Assembly: GCA_947476425.1 (NCBI GenBank)
Contig: CANJQJ010000001.1
Location: forward strand, 62,001-126,000
Length of the DNA: 64,000 nt
Direction of reading: 5' to 3'
From: Sphingomonadaceae bacterium
GTDB lineage: Bacteria > Pseudomonadota > Alphaproteobacteria > Sphingomonadales > Sphingomonadaceae
Shown: piece by piece, positions 20,140 to 30,205 of the stretch
How the letters are laid out: each line of letters begins with the position of its first letter
Position numbering within the stretch: the stretch's first letter is position 1
Notes under the pieces: model-generated
The model's database searches: none
What the model was told of the DNA's origin: nothing
What the model saw: the letters and a program-made list of their open reading frames with translations, nothing else
Program-made: the position numbers and the translations under genes

Positions 20140-21869
20140 ACGTCGCGGGCCCGATAGATCCCGCTGAGGGAATCTTGCCGGGCCGGCGTTTGATTCGCGT
20201 CGATTCCGACAAGGCACTGTCGCTCGCCGAGCGGCTTGCCAATCATTTCCACCGTCTCGCCTGGCGAACACCGCTCCATGCATTGCGGCTGCGCGGACGC
20301 TATCCGCTCAAGCTGCTCGGGGTTCCATCGGATCCGTTGCCGGGCGACCAGGAAGCGGGCGCGGCGATCCTCGAAGGCTGTATCGAGCATCGCGGCGAAC
20401 TGCTGAAGCTCGAAGATCTCGACTTTGCCAATCTTGCGGTCTCGGCGACGCTCGAACGGCATCTCCACGGCTTCGGCTGGTTGCGCGATCTCGCCTCCGC
20501 CACGACGCGCGCGAACGCCGCGCCGATCGCCGAGAAGATCACTGGTCACTGGCTTGCCGTCCATGGCGGCAATGTCACGCAAAGCGTCTGGCGCCCTGAA
20601 CTGTGCGCTCGGCGCATCATGGCCTGGGCTGCGCATGCCCCGATGATCCTGTCGTCCAATGATCTCGTCTATCGCTCGGCGGTGCTCAACGGGCTTGCCC
20701 GGCAGGCGCGGCACCTCGATCGCAGCGCAGACAAGGCGCCGCGCGGGCTTGGCCGGGTCATCGCATGGAGCGGCGTGATCGCAGCCGGCTTGCTTGTTCC
20801 GGGCGGCGACGTGCGGCGCGGAGTCGGCGAGGCCGGGCTGATGCGAGCGCTCAACGAGGCGACCTCGCCCGATGGCGGGCTCACCGATCGCTCGCCCTTC
20901 TCGCAAGTCGAACTCGTCGAATTGCTGGCGCAGCTGCGCGAGGTCTATTTCGTTCGCCGATTGGAAATGCCGGCCCCGATCGCTGACGCCTTGCTGGCCG
21001 CCGTGCGGGTATTGCTTGGCGTCGTGATGGGCGACAGCGGACTGTCGAGCTGGCAGGGCTGCGGCCCGATCCGTGCTAAGCGGATCGAAACCGCGATCCA
21101 GGCATCGGGCGTCCGCACGCGGCCGCTTCGCCAGCCCGAGGCGTGGGGCTATCAATCCTTTACCAACGGGCAGACCCGGATGGTGCTCGATGCGGCGCCA
21201 CCGCCCGTTGCGAGTGGCGTGCTTGGTCGGTGCGCCTCGACGCTTGCATTCGAGCTTTCGGATGGACCGCACCGATTGATCGTCAATTGCGGCGGACCGG
21301 GGGGCGGCGCTGCGGATTTTCCGCCCGATCTCGCCGATGCCCTGCGATCCACCGCCGCGCATTCCACGTTGATCCTCGCCGATACGAATTCGACTGCAAC
21401 CTATGCCGATGGTTCGCTTGGGCGCGGCGTGAACGAAGTATCGGTCGATCGCCAGGAATTTGAGGGCGGCAGCCGTATCGAAGCAAGCCACGACGGCTAT
21501 GTCCGCCGCCTGGGATTCGTCCACTCGCGCTTGCTCGTGCTCGCCAGGGATGGTCGGGAACTGACCGGGGAGGACGTGCTGCTCCCCCAAGGTCGCCGCC
21601 GCCGTTCGCAGCACCTGCCACTCGCGCTGCGCTTCCATCTTGCCCCCGAAGTCGAGGTCAGCCCAACGGCCGATGGGCTCGCTGCGCTGCTTCGGATCGG
21701 TGGCGGCGCGCTCTGGCAATTCCGTTGCCGTGGCGGAGAGCTCACGATCGAGGAAAGTTTGTGGGTTGACGAAACCGGCTGGCCGCGCATGACGCAGCAG
21801 CTCGTGGTGATTGCGGAAGTGCCTGCCGGCGGGACCAGTATTTCGTGGTCGTTGCGCCGGGCGGGATAA
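20136..21869 (+). CDS. Heparinase II/III family protein
   Basis: A 577-residue protein with an alpha/alpha-toroid N-terminal half ([21 protein letters not shown]) and a C-terminal beta-sandwich of the heparinase II/III family ([36 protein letters not shown]). Family members are uronic-acid polysaccharide lyases, but many sphingomonad copies sit beside cell-division or purine genes and have no known substrate. No clear signal peptide is seen. Coupled to rpe by an ATGA overlap and followed by purH 40 bases on. Confidence 0.85.
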   Translation: MNVAGPIDPAEGILPGRRLIRVDSDKALSLAERLANHFHRLAWRTPLHALRLRGRYPLKLLGVPSDPLPGDQEAGAAILEGCIEHRGELLKLEDLDFANLAVSATLERHLHGFGWLRDLASATTRANAAPIAEKITGHWLAVHGGNVTQSVWRPELCARRIMAWAAHAPMILSSNDLVYRSAVLNGLARQARHLDRSADKAPRGLGRVIAWSGVIAAGLLVPGGDVRRGVGEAGLMRALNEATSPDGGLTDRSPFSQVELVELLAQLREVYFVRRLEMPAPIADALLAAVRVLLGVVMGDSGLSSWQGCGPIRAKRIETAIQASGVRTRPLRQPEAWGYQSFTNGQTRMVLDAAPPPVASGVLGRCASTLAFELSDGPHRLIVNCGGPGGGAADFPPDLADALRSTAAHSTLILADTNSTATYADGSLGRGVNEVSVDRQEFEGGSRIEASHDGYVRRLGFVHSRLLVLARDGRELTGEDVLLPQGRRRRSQHLPLALRFHLAPEVEVSPTADGLAALLRIGGGALWQFRCRGGELTIEESLWVDETGWPRMTQQLVVIAEVPAGGTSISWSLRRAG

Positions 21870-21908
21870 ATATAATCCGTCATTGAAGATGGTTCGAAAC
21901 AGGGAAGA

Positions 21909-23501
21909 ATGATGAGCGAAGTGAAGATCGCGCGGGCGCTGCTGTCCGTGTCGGACAAGAGCGGTTTGGTCGAATTGGGGCAGGCGCTGGCACGCCATGG
22001 CGTTGAACTGGTATCGACTGGCGGCACCGCCAAGGCGCTGCGCGATGCGGGCCTTGCGGTGATGGACATATCCGAGCTCACCGGCTTCCCCGAGATGATG
22101 GACGGCCGCGTCAAGACGCTGCATCCCAAGGTGCATGGCGGGCTGCTCGCGGTTCGCGACGATGCCGAGCATGTGAAGGCGATGACCGATCATGCAATCG
22201 GCGCGATCGACCTCGTTGTCGTCAATCTCTACCCGTTCGCGGCGACCGTGGCCAAGGGCGCCGGTCGAGACGAAGTGATCGAGAATATCGATATCGGCGG
22301 ACCGTCGATGGTGCGTTCGGCGGCGAAGAACCATGAATTCGTCGCGATTGTCACCGATCCCGCCGATTATGCGACTCTCACCGCCGAGATGGATTCGCAG
22401 GGCGGCTCGACCAGCCTCGCCTTCCGTCGCAAGCTTGCTGCCAAGGCCTATGCGGCGACCGCGGCCTATGATGCGACGATTGCCGCATGGTTCGCCAATG
22501 TCGATCAGGGCGAGGTCTTCGCCGAAAGCCTCTCGGTGCCGCTCAGCAAGGCGAGCGAACTTCGCTATGGCGAGAACCCCCACCAGGCGGCAGCGCTCTA
22601 TCTGCCGCTCGGCCCAGGCGCGCGCGGCATCGCGCACGCCGAGCAGGTGCAGGGCAAGGAACTCAGCTATAATAATTACAACGACGCCGATGCGGCGCTC
22701 GAGCTGGTGAGCGAATTCCGCGATGGACCGCCGACGGTGGTGATCGTCAAGCATGCCAACCCGTGCGGCGTGGCGACCGCCGATACGTTGATCGAGGCGT
22801 ATCAAGCGGCGCTGGCGTGTGACAGCGTCTCGGCATTCGGCGGAATCATCGCGGTCAATCGTCCGCTCGACGGCCCGACTGCCGAAGCGATCTCGGGGAT
22901 CTTCACCGAAGTGGTCGCCGCCCCCAGCGCCGATGCCGACGCCCGCGCGGTGTTCGCGAAGAAGAAGAACCTGCGCCTGCTGCTGACCGGTGAGTTGCCC
23001 GATCCGGCGCGTCCCGGACTGACGATGAAGACCATCGCTGGCGGCATGCTCGTCCAGTCGCGCGACAATGGCCGGGTGACTCGCGACATGCTCAAGCTCG
23101 TCACCAAGCGCGCGCCCACCGAGCAGGAACTCGCCGATTGCCTGTTTGCCTGGACCGTGGCCAAGCACGTCAAGTCCAACGCGATCGTCTACGCCCGGGG
23201 CAACAGCACCGCCGGCATCGGCGCCGGCCAGATGAACCGCCTGGAATCGGCGCGCATTGCGGCGTGGAAGGCCAAGGACGCCGCCGAAAAGGCAGGCTGG
23301 GCCGAACCGCGCACGATCGGCTCCGCCGTCGCTTCCGATGCCTTCTTCCCATTCGCCGATGGCTTGCTTGCCGCCGTCGAGGCAGGGGCGACCGCGGTGA
23401 TCCAGCCGGGTGGCTCGATTCGCGACGAGGAAGTGATCGCCGCCGCCGACTCGGCCGGCCTCGCGATGCTCTTCACCGGGATGCGCCATTTCCGCCATTA
23501 A
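21909..23501 (+). CDS. purH: Bifunctional AICAR formyltransferase/IMP cyclohydrolase
   Basis: Catalyses the last two steps of de novo IMP synthesis. The 530-residue protein has the N-terminal MGS-like cyclohydrolase domain ([45 protein letters not shown]) and a C-terminal formyltransferase domain with [24 protein letters not shown] (catalytic Lys-His) and AGQMNR. An intrinsic terminator follows the stop codon. Confidence 0.97.
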   Translation: MMSEVKIARALLSVSDKSGLVELGQALARHGVELVSTGGTAKALRDAGLAVMDISELTGFPEMMDGRVKTLHPKVHGGLLAVRDDAEHVKAMTDHAIGAIDLVVVNLYPFAATVAKGAGRDEVIENIDIGGPSMVRSAAKNHEFVAIVTDPADYATLTAEMDSQGGSTSLAFRRKLAAKAYAATAAYDATIAAWFANVDQGEVFAESLSVPLSKASELRYGENPHQAAALYLPLGPGARGIAHAEQVQGKELSYNNYNDADAALELVSEFRDGPPTVVIVKHANPCGVATADTLIEAYQAALACDSVSAFGGIIAVNRPLDGPTAEAISGIFTEVVAAPSADADARAVFAKKKNLRLLLTGELPDPARPGLTMKTIAGGMLVQSRDNGRVTRDMLKLVTKRAPTEQELADCLFAWTVAKHVKSNAIVYARGNSTAGIGAGQMNRLESARIAAWKAKDAAEKAGWAEPRTIGSAVASDAFFPFADGLLAAVEAGATAVIQPGGSIRDEEVIAAADSAGLAMLFTGMRHFRH

Positions 23502-23534
23502 TCGGCGTGCTCCTACCGAATTCACACCGATCCA

Positions 23535-23570
23535 GCGCGCGGCAGTTTCGATTGCCGCGCGCATTTTGTT
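23535..23570 (+). terminator. Rho-independent terminator of purH
   Basis: A perfect 10-bp GC-rich stem (GCGCGCGGCA at 23535-23544 with TGCCGCGCGC at 23553-23562), an 8-base loop, and the tail ATTTTGTT. It lies 33 bases after the purH stop. Confidence 0.9.
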
Positions 23571-23661
23571 GATAAGGATCAATAGGATGATTCGGATTTC
23601 CATGCCTGTAATATGACAGGTGAAATCCTACACTACAAGAGGTAATAGCCTACGTCTGGCA

Positions 23662-23685
23662 GTCATCCCGGCGAAAGCTGGGATC
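23662..23685. repeat. Dispersed palindromic repeat, copy 2
   Basis: Matches the repeat at 4193-4216 at 23 of 24 positions (GTCATCCCGGCGAAAGCTGGGATC). It lies just beyond the 3' end of the flippase gene and in the intergenic space after purH. Confidence 0.75.
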
Positions 23686-23707
23686 TCACTTCGTCCTTGA
23701 AGCCGCC

Positions 23708-25237
23708 TCAAACCGGCTTCTTGCGAAACAGCACCCGATCCTCTGCGCTGAACCCGCGCCGCCAGATGATCCAGCAATAGGCACCCAGCACCGCCGGTAC
23801 GCCGAAGACGAGCTCGCTCCATTCGGGCAGGCGCACCGCGATCGCGCCGATCGCTATCGCGGCACCGGCGCCCCAGGCCAGCGCCCAGCGCCAGCCCGAT
23901 ACCGGCGCATCGAGCAAGCGGGCGAGCAGGCGCGATTTGGCGATGGCACCGAGGCCAAGCGCGATCATCAGCGCGAAGGCGGGGCCGACGGCCTGGACGG
24001 GTTGGGGTAGCGCGAACCTGCGGGCGACGAAGATCAGCCCGAAGCTGAGGCCGATCTGGATCGTGATCACCGTTGCCGAGATCATCAGGTTGCGATGGCG
24101 CGCGACGTAGACCAGCGCCGATTCCGAGACGGCGGCAGTCGCGGCGACCACTTCGGCGGCAAGCAGCACGATCAATGCGCCGGTCCCGCCGACGAAGGCT
24201 GGCCCCACCAGCCCCATCACCGCCTTGCCCGAGATCGAAAGCGTCAACGCGATGCCGAGTTGTGCCGCAAGGATCCAGAAGCCGACCTGGCGAACCTGCG
24301 CTGCGACCGCCGGGAGATTGCCAGCCGCGAGATTCTGCGTGATCACCGGGCCAAGGATCGGATCGAAGCTGGTCTTGAGCTTTTGGGGCAGTGTGACGAT
24401 TTGCTGCGCGACCCAGTAGATGCCGACCACGCTTGGCGGAAAGAAGAGGCCGAGGATCGCCCGATCGACGTTTCGCGTCGCCCATTCGATCGCATCGGCT
24501 GCGGCGAGCGGCATGTTGCGCCGCGCGACCGCGATCAGCGGGCGGATTTCCGGCCGCCAGCCATGTGGCAGGCCATAACTGCGGATGAACGGCACGATCG
24601 AGGCGACCAGCGCCGCCATCGTCGAAAGCGCGTAGGACAGGATCAGGCCGTCGCGCGGGGAGTAGAAATACAGCGCGAAGGCGGCGATGCTGATCGTCCA
24701 CGGCTCGATCACCGCCCGCGCCCGCACCGCCGCCGCCACGTCGTGGCGATAGGCGAGCGCCGCAAGTGCGATCTCGCTCCACGAAAGCGCGAAGATCGAC
24801 AGCGGCAACAGATATTCGCGGCCGTTCATGGCGCTGTTGGGGAACATCAGCTGCGGCAGCATGCCAAGGAAGGTCGCGGCGCAGGCGGCGGCAATCCCGG
24901 CGATCAGCAGCCCGTCCCAGACGATGTGGGTTGGCGGTTCGTCGCTGCTCGACAGGCGTTGCGCCAGCCCGCGCTTGAGCCCGAATGTCGCAAGCTGCGA
25001 GGCGAATTCGATGACCAAAATCGCATAGGCGAAGCGGCCGAGCGTATCGGCGCCATACATCCGGCCGGCGACGAACAGGAACGGCAGCCGCGCCAGCAGG
25101 CGCAGCAGGAAGCCGAGCACGTTTGTTCGTCCGCCCTTCGCCAGAAGCGCGATATCAGCAGAATCCGCCTGGTTCTGGTCTTGCCGCTCCGGGCTGCTGT
25201 CAGTTCGGATTGTCGGCCGTCCCGCCGGCGGCTCCAA
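23708..25237 (-). CDS. Oligosaccharide flippase/polysaccharide biosynthesis membrane protein (MATE/Wzx-like)
   Basis: A polytopic membrane protein of about 509 residues, with repeated hydrophobic spans and an N-terminal conserved block GGRTNVLGFLLRLLARLPFLFVAGRMYG seen in Wzx/MurJ-superfamily flippases. Predicted to move lipid-linked saccharides across the inner membrane. The start is uncertain: the frame is open to 25378, inside bamE, with no ATG near the natural N-terminus. A TTG at 25237 is the nearest plausible start and would overlap bamE by 38 bases. No glycosyltransferases are adjacent. Confidence 0.8.
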   Translation of the reverse strand: MEPPAGRPTIRTDSSPERQDQNQADSADIALLAKGGRTNVLGFLLRLLARLPFLFVAGRMYGADTLGRFAYAILVIEFASQLATFGLKRGLAQRLSSSDEPPTHIVWDGLLIAGIAAACAATFLGMLPQLMFPNSAMNGREYLLPLSIFALSWSEIALAALAYRHDVAAAVRARAVIEPWTISIAAFALYFYSPRDGLILSYALSTMAALVASIVPFIRSYGLPHGWRPEIRPLIAVARRNMPLAAADAIEWATRNVDRAILGLFFPPSVVGIYWVAQQIVTLPQKLKTSFDPILGPVITQNLAAGNLPAVAAQVRQVGFWILAAQLGIALTLSISGKAVMGLVGPAFVGGTGALIVLLAAEVVAATAAVSESALVYVARHRNLMISATVITIQIGLSFGLIFVARRFALPQPVQAVGPAFALMIALGLGAIAKSRLLARLLDAPVSGWRWALAWGAGAAIAIGAIAVRLPEWSELVFGVPAVLGAYCWIIWRRGFSAEDRVLFRKKPV

Positions 25238-25688
25238 CTGATCCGACCTGGCCGATATTGCCGAACAGTTCGCGGAAGAAGCCGCGCTGGCGGCCGAGTG
25301 TCGGCGTCTTGTCGCCGGTTGGCGAGATCGAGGCGACCTTTTCGATGCCGGTCTTCTCGACCGCGACGACCTGGTCATGGTCGTCGAACCTGATCATCAG
25401 CACGACCTGGCTCTCGGGCTTGGGCGTCGAGAAAGCGAGCTGGCGGGTCTGCCGCGAGAAATAATACCAGCTGTGCTTGTCGAATTCCCCGACGAAGCTC
25501 GGCTGGCCGAGGGTCTTTTCGACCGATTCGCGATTGTCGATGCCGGGCTGAATCGATTCGATCAGCGTCTGATCGGCGACATAACCCTTGTGATCGCGAA
25601 TACGGCTGCACCCGGTGCTCAGCACCAGCATAGCCACCAACGCGACCGCGACGGGCAGACGGGCCCTATTAACGGCCAAATCAAACAT
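25200..25688 (-). CDS. bamE: Outer membrane protein assembly factor BamE
   Basis: Small lipoprotein of the beta-barrel assembly complex. The N-terminus has a lipobox LSTGC, and the SmpA/OmlA domain is clear (GYVADQTLIESIQPGIDNR, VEKTLGQPSFVGEF, WYYFSRQTR). The ATG at 25688 has GAGGAG nine bases upstream; the frame opens to 25724 but that extension lacks support. The C-terminal Gly-rich tail is unremarkable. The flippase gene follows on the same strand. Confidence 0.93.
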   Translation of the reverse strand: MFDLAVNRARLPVAVALVAMLVLSTGCSRIRDHKGYVADQTLIESIQPGIDNRESVEKTLGQPSFVGEFDKHSWYYFSRQTRQLAFSTPKPESQVVLMIRFDDHDQVVAVEKTGIEKVASISPTGDKTPTLGRQRGFFRELFGNIGQVGSVGAAGGTADNPN

Positions 25689-25788
25689 CCAAATCTCCTC
25701 GATCCCGCTACGGCGGGATTGCAACGGGCTCGTTCGCCCTCAATATGCGTCGGAAGCGCCCGCTGCAAGCCAGCACCCGTCAAGGAGC

Positions 25789-26322
25789 ATGAACCCGGTG
25801 TCGATCTTTCGACGATTATTCCACAAGGATGTCCCGCGCGAGCGGTTGCAGCCTCTATACTCCGCCATTGTGGCCGCGGCGCGCCAGCCCGCATGGTATG
25901 TCCAGGGCGCCGTGCCCGACACGCTCGATGGCCGTTTCGACATGGTCGCTGCGATGCTTTCGCTCGCAATGCTTCGGCTTGAGGCGGAAAACGATGCCTT
26001 CGCCGCCGAATCAGCGCTGCTTGCCGAGATCTTCGTCAACGACATGGATGGCCAGCTCCGCGAGATCGGGATCGGCGATGTCATCGTCGGCAAGCATATC
26101 AACCGGATGATGGGAGCGCTGGGCGGCCGTCTCGGCGCCTATCGCACCGCGCTCCTCGACGATGGCGATGTCGAGACCGCTCTCGTTCGAAACGCCTATC
26201 GCGGCGAAGCTCCGGAACCGTCCGCGTTGCATTGGGCTGCCGCGCGGATGCGTTCGCTCCACGAAGCGCTCGCAATTACCCCCGCTGCCGCGCTGGTCGA
26301 AGGAAAGTGGCCCGAAGTATGA
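25789..26322 (+). CDS. Ubiquinol-cytochrome c chaperone (CBP3 family)
   Basis: A 177-residue protein of the CBP3/UQCC1 family that in mitochondria and alphaproteobacteria assists cytochrome b and bc1 complex assembly. Typical features are ARQPAWYVQGAVPDTLDGRFDMVAAML near the N-terminus and a central FVNDMDGQLREIGIGDVIVGK. The ATG at 25789 is preceded by AAGGAG at very short spacing; upstream in-frame sequence lies in the bamE promoter region. Its stop overlaps the next start as ATGA. Confidence 0.9.
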   Translation: MNPVSIFRRLFHKDVPRERLQPLYSAIVAAARQPAWYVQGAVPDTLDGRFDMVAAMLSLAMLRLEAENDAFAAESALLAEIFVNDMDGQLREIGIGDVIVGKHINRMMGALGGRLGAYRTALLDDGDVETALVRNAYRGEAPEPSALHWAAARMRSLHEALAITPAAALVEGKWPEV

Positions 26323-26846
26323 CCGAATTTTCGCGCCCGATAAAACTCGACACGCTCGGCGGCAGCGTTCGCAGCCTTCACATCGAGGCCAATGCCGATG
26401 AACGCGCCGCGCTTGCCCGGCGTTTCGACCTGATCGCGATCGACCGGCTCGAAGCCGATGCCGAATTGACTCGCGAGGGTGAAGTGATCCGCGCACAGGG
26501 CCGACTGGTAGCGGCAGTGGTGCAGGCCTGCGTCGCCAGTGGCGCGCCAGTCCCTGCGCAGATTGCGGAACCCTTCACGCTTCGCTTCGTGCCCGAGGCT
26601 GCATTCGATCCCGATGCAGAGGAGGTCGAGCTCAGCGAGGAGGATTGCGATACCATCCCCTACCAGAATGCTGCGATCGATCTTGGCGAGGCGATCGCCG
26701 AGACGATGGCGCTCGCGCTCGAACCGTTTCCGCGCAGCCCCGATGCCGAGGCTATTCTGAAGGCGGCTGGTGTCGTCGGCGAGGATGAGGCGGAAGTCGG
26801 GCCGTTCGCTGCGCTCAAGGCGCTGAAGGACCGCCTTGGGAGCTGA
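26319..26846 (+). CDS. DUF177 (YceD-like) protein
   Basis: A 175-residue acidic protein. Family hallmarks are the N-terminal FSRPIKLDTLG, a central VVAAVVQACVASGAPVPAQI with the conserved C-V-x-S motif, and the C-terminal DLGEAIAETMALALEPFPR. YceD-type proteins are linked to 23S rRNA accumulation in plants and bacteria, and often precede rpmF-plsX, which is not the case here. Translationally coupled to the CBP3 gene. Confidence 0.88.
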   Translation: MTEFSRPIKLDTLGGSVRSLHIEANADERAALARRFDLIAIDRLEADAELTREGEVIRAQGRLVAAVVQACVASGAPVPAQIAEPFTLRFVPEAAFDPDAEEVELSEEDCDTIPYQNAAIDLGEAIAETMALALEPFPRSPDAEAILKAAGVVGEDEAEVGPFAALKALKDRLGS

Positions 26847-26860
26847 CCGGGTCGCCGAGC

Positions 26861-27247
26861 CTAGTGCCGATGTTCCCGCCGCAGCGCGTAGCGGCCGTCG
26901 GCATAATCTTCGAACAGGCCCGGAATGGCGGGATGATCGACCGGCTCGTCGCTATCGTCGGCAAGCAGGTTCTGCTGGCTGACATAGGCGATGTAGCTGC
27001 CGTCGCCATTTTCGGCGAGCAGGTGGTAGAAGGGCTGTTCCCGCAACGGACGCATGTCCTCGGGGATTGCCTGGTACCATTCCTCGCTGTTGGCGAAAAC
27101 GGGATCGATGTCGAACACCACCCCCCGAAAGCCGAGCAGGCGATGACATACCACGTCGCCGATGGCGAAATTGGCATGGGTAATCGCCGGTGCGGCCAAT
27201 ACACCGGGCGAATATTGCGATCGAAGGCTGTGGTGGCGAAGATCCAT
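26861..27247 (-). CDS. hspQ: Heat shock protein HspQ (hemimethylated DNA-binding YccV family)
   Basis: A 128-residue protein with the YccV-like fold: FAIGDVVCHRLLGFRGVVFDIDPVFANSEEWY, PFYHLLAEN, YIAYVSQQNLL. In E. coli HspQ binds hemimethylated DNA and modulates Lon-dependent degradation. The open frame continues through the antisense of the neighbouring tRNA, which cannot be coding, so the ATG at 27247 is used. Convergent with the DUF177 gene. Confidence 0.9.
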   Translation of the reverse strand: MDLRHHSLRSQYSPGVLAAPAITHANFAIGDVVCHRLLGFRGVVFDIDPVFANSEEWYQAIPEDMRPLREQPFYHLLAENGDGSYIAYVSQQNLLADDSDEPVDHPAIPGLFEDYADGRYALRREHRH

Positions 27248-27410
27248 CACCACAATGTAAGCTGCTTTGCGCCCGACACAAGCTGTGCCGTACTGCGCTG
27301 CGAAAATGCGCTGCAAAGCGGAACGAGACGCTTGGCAAGCCGCCACCCATCCGCTAGAGGCCCGCTTCGCACGACCGCCCGGCTCCAACGCCGGGCCAGC
27401 GCCATCTTGC

Positions 27411-27498
<88 letters not shown>

Positions 27499-28053
27499 AC
27501 ATCTCTTTGCGAACCAATGAGATGGGCCTTCCGGGGCCGGAAAATCCCCAGCTTCCGCGTGGTTTTGCTGATGGCATGTAAACCTCAGAGACTGCCAGAA
27601 ACCCCAAAATCGGTCTCTGACCGGCTTTTGTCTCTTTTCACCTAAACCTCGTTTGAAAAGGTATAGGCATCACAAGTGGCTGATTTACAGGGTTTGCGGG
27701 GCTGGCTGCACCTGGACGTTTTTGGTTACATCCCGGTAGGCAATGCGTTCGGAGAATCCGAGGTTTGCGTTTGGTGCGCAATCGACTGCGGATCCGCGTC
27801 ATGGAGAGGTTATCCTCACCCCACTCATCTGGGACCAGCGTCAGAGCCACACGACAGCTTCTCAAGCGGCTCTTTGTGCAGGCGGGAGCAACCTTCCTAC
27901 GCCACAGACGAACACCGATATCACGCCGTACCATGGGTCCCCATTGCCGCGAATTTCACCCCAAATAGCGTCCGACAATCCGGGGGCGGTTCAAAGCTAA
28001 GCCTCAAAATAGCACGCCTTCCACCCAGACGTAGATCGACCAATAGGCTGTGC
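27499..28053. other. Gene-poor junction between tRNA-Ser and the accessory element
   Basis: About 555 bases with no frame that looks coding: the open frames on either strand are Arg/Ser-rich or have no ribosome site. It is less GC-rich than the flanks and is probably the left junction of the element. I see no tyrosine integrase, and no second copy of the tRNA 3' end was noticed further right in this window. Confidence 0.4.
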
Positions 28054-28311
28054 TTAATAGATACGATCTGGTTTCGATTCTAGTTGAGGCTGCGGCAGCG
28101 CAATGCCCAGCCGTCTTGCCGTGTGGAATTCCACCATCGGTGGCCCCGGCATATAGGTGCCGCTGGCCAGTTCTTGTTGATAGGCCACTTCGACAACTGA
28201 AAGCGGGCCGTTCGTGTAGATCACGCCATCAGGCGGTTCATTCGTGACAACAAAGCCGCCATCGACGCATTCGACCCTGAAGGACATGTCGCCCATTTGC
28301 ATGATGAACAT
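28054..28311 (-). CDS. Small hypothetical protein
   Basis: About 85 residues, acidic, single domain, no signal peptide or membrane span. The ATG at 28311 has AAGGAA nine bases upstream; the frame opens further to 28350. I do not recognise it. Its composition is balanced and unlike the Arg/Ser-rich shadow frames around it, which is the main reason to keep it. It is the last gene on the leftward strand of the element. Confidence 0.45.
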   Translation of the reverse strand: MFIMQMGDMSFRVECVDGGFVVTNEPPDGVIYTNGPLSVVEVAYQQELASGTYMPGPPMVEFHTARRLGIALPQPQLESKPDRIY

Positions 28312-28499
28312 TATTACACGTTCCTTATGATAGGCCTTGCCATCGTCCATCGTCTCACTTGATTAACTGACTATGCAACCATGCTAACTTGACGGCAACA
28401 GCATTACTGGTTGATCGCCATTCGCAGGGCGCACCCCCGCGCCGCATGCCGCCAGCGGTGACGACACATGGCAATCCAGCGATTTTGGCTAAGGCTAAT

Positions 28500-28889
28500 C
28501 TATGGGTAGCGATCAAACACCGCGCCGACCTGCTCCGCCCACGGCAACTCCGCCATCGCCGCCAAATCCTTTCCCGACACCGTCGGCGCAATGCGCGCGA
28601 TCAGCAGCTTTTCCAGCACGGCTGGCGCCAGATAAGCCAGCTTGAGCATCCGACCAACGTAGGGCGGCGTGACGCCCTCGGCCTCTGCGATGTCGGACAT
28701 GGTGGCAACTGCACCCGATTCCAGCTTGCGCCGCCAGCTCCACGCCTTGGCAATTGCCTTCAGGATGTGCGGGTCCACGCCGCCAGTTTCCGGGGCCATA
28801 TCGGAGGGTGGCACTATCTTCGGTCGGCCGTTACGCTTGCGGATGGCCAGCGGGATGATGACCCGGATGGTGGTGGGCGCGACGCTCAT
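28500..28889 (-). CDS. Putative DNA-binding protein of the recombinase cassette
   Basis: A 129-residue protein with a basic N-terminus (AIRKRNGRPKIVPP) and a central ParB/KorB-like helix-turn-helix stretch (TMSDIAEAEGVTPPYVGRMLKLAYLAP). Its start overlaps the recombinase stop as ATGA, so the two are translationally coupled. By position it may be a directionality factor or accessory DNA-binding partner; that is inference, as I know no characterised member. Confidence 0.7.
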   Translation of the reverse strand: MSVAPTTIRVIIPLAIRKRNGRPKIVPPSDMAPETGGVDPHILKAIAKAWSWRRKLESGAVATMSDIAEAEGVTPPYVGRMLKLAYLAPAVLEKLLIARIAPTVSGKDLAAMAELPWAEQVGAVFDRYP

Positions 28890-30205
28890 GCCGCCATCTC
28901 CCGGCGCGGCGTCACCATCGCCCTCACCACCGACCCAAGCCCCTCGGTGCGAAGATCGACGGCCATGCCGTCGCTGCCGACCGTGACGCGCTCGACCAGT
29001 AGCCGTGCGATGCGTGCCTGCTCAGCCGGGAACAGGGACTCCCACAAGGCGTCAAAGCCCGTCAGGGCAGCCACCACATCAGGCTGTTCTATCTCGGGGC
29101 ATTCGCGCTGCGCGGCCTCTATCGCCCGGGCCGTGACCTCAGGCGTCAGCAGCAGCGTCCGGATCTGCTGGACGACCGCCGTCTCCACCATCCCGGCAGG
29201 CAGCCGAACGAAGGTTTCGGTGTTCTCGCCCGCCCGGTTCCGGATCGCGTCCATCGAGGTGTAGTAGCGATAAAGGCGGCTGCCCTTTTTTGTAGCGGTC
29301 GGCGTCATGGCGATGCCCTTTTCCGTGAACATCAGACCCTTCAGGAGCGCGGGCGTCTTGGCTCGGGTGTTTCCTGCCCGGGTGCGCGGGCTTTGCGCCA
29401 GCACCGACCTGACCTTGTCCCAGAGCGCCTGATCAATGATGGCCTGATGCTCGCCGGGATAGCTGGTGCCCTTGTGGACGGCCTCGCCGAGATAGACCCG
29501 GTTTTTCAGGGCCTTGTAGAGGAAGCCCTTATCGATGGGCTTGCCGCGCTTGTTCAGAGCACCTGCGGCGACCAGTTCCCGAGTCAGCAGCGTCGCCGAT
29601 CCCAGCTCGACGAACCGTTCGAACATCCCGCGGATGGCACGCGCCTCGGTCTCATTGATGATCAGCTTGCGGGCCACGACGTCGTAGCCCATCGGCACGA
29701 ACCCGCCCATCCACATGCCCTTGCGCCGCGAGGCCGCGATCTTGTCGCGGATGCGTTCGCCGGTGACCTCACGCTCGAACTGGGCGAACGACAGCAGGAT
29801 GTTCAGTGTCAGCCGCCCCATTGAGGTCGTGGTGTTGAACGACTGGGTGATGGAGACGAAGGTTACCCCATGCTTGTCGAACACTTCCACCAGCCGGGAG
29901 AAGTCCATCAGCGAGCGTGACAGGCGGTCGATCTTGTAGACCACGATCACATCGACCAGCCCGTCCTCAATATCGGCCAACAGGTTTTTCAGGCCTGGCC
30001 GTTCAAGATTGCCGCCGGAGAATCCGCCGTCGTCGTAGCGCTCGCGGACCGGAACCCAGCCCTCGGCCTTCTGACTGGTGATATAGGCCTCACAGGCCTC
30101 GCGCTGGGCGTCGAGGCTGTTGAACTCCATGTCGAGCCCCTCTTCGGAGCTCTTGCGGGTGTAGACCGCGCAGCGAAGGCGGCGTGGCGCTGCGGTTTCC
30201 CTCAT
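28886..30205 (-). CDS. Large serine recombinase (resolvase/integrase family)
   Basis: A 439-residue site-specific recombinase. The resolvase catalytic domain starts AVYTRKSSEEG with nucleophile S19, and continues with YDDGGFSGGNLERPGL, VYKIDRLSRSL and SFAQFEREVTGERIRDK. A recombinase domain (GFVPMGYDV...RMKPIDKGFLYKALKNRVYLGE-type residues) and C-terminal region follow. The position normally occupied by the Cys-rich zinc ribbon (KGLMFTEKGIAMTP) has no cysteines. It overlaps both neighbours by four bases (ATGA). It is the only candidate integrase for the element. Confidence 0.9.
   Translation of the reverse strand: MRETAAPRRLRCAVYTRKSSEEGLDMEFNSLDAQREACEAYITSQKAEGWVPVRERYDDGGFSGGNLERPGLKNLLADIEDGLVDVIVVYKIDRLSRSLMDFSRLVEVFDKHGVTFVSITQSFNTTTSMGRLTLNILLSFAQFEREVTGERIRDKIAASRRKGMWMGGFVPMGYDVVARKLIINETEARAIRGMFERFVELGSATLLTRELVAAGALNKRGKPIDKGFLYKALKNRVYLGEAVHKGTSYPGEHQAIIDQALWDKVRSVLAQSPRTRAGNTRAKTPALLKGLMFTEKGIAMTPTATKKGSRLYRYYTSMDAIRNRAGENTETFVRLPAGMVETAVVQQIRTLLLTPEVTARAIEAAQRECPEIEQPDVVAALTGFDALWESLFPAEQARIARLLVERVTVGSDGMAVDLRTEGLGSVVRAMVTPRREMAA

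Noticed and set aside
20103-23603. Minus-strand open frame of 1166 codons opposite the heparinase-like gene and purH
   Set aside because: Antisense of two well-supported genes; composition is Arg/His/Asp-rich with no family motif. Long antisense frames are common at this GC content.
24095-25393. Plus-strand open frame opposite the flippase gene
   Set aside because: Arg/Asp-rich shadow; the membrane-protein frame on the minus strand has clear hydrophobic spans.
27638-27934. Possible integrase fragment just right of tRNA-Ser
   Set aside because: Arg-rich frame without any tyrosine-recombinase catalytic motif; no support beyond its position.
28389-29264. Plus-strand frame opposite the recombinase and HTH genes
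   Set aside because: Antisense shadow; no ribosome site or motif.
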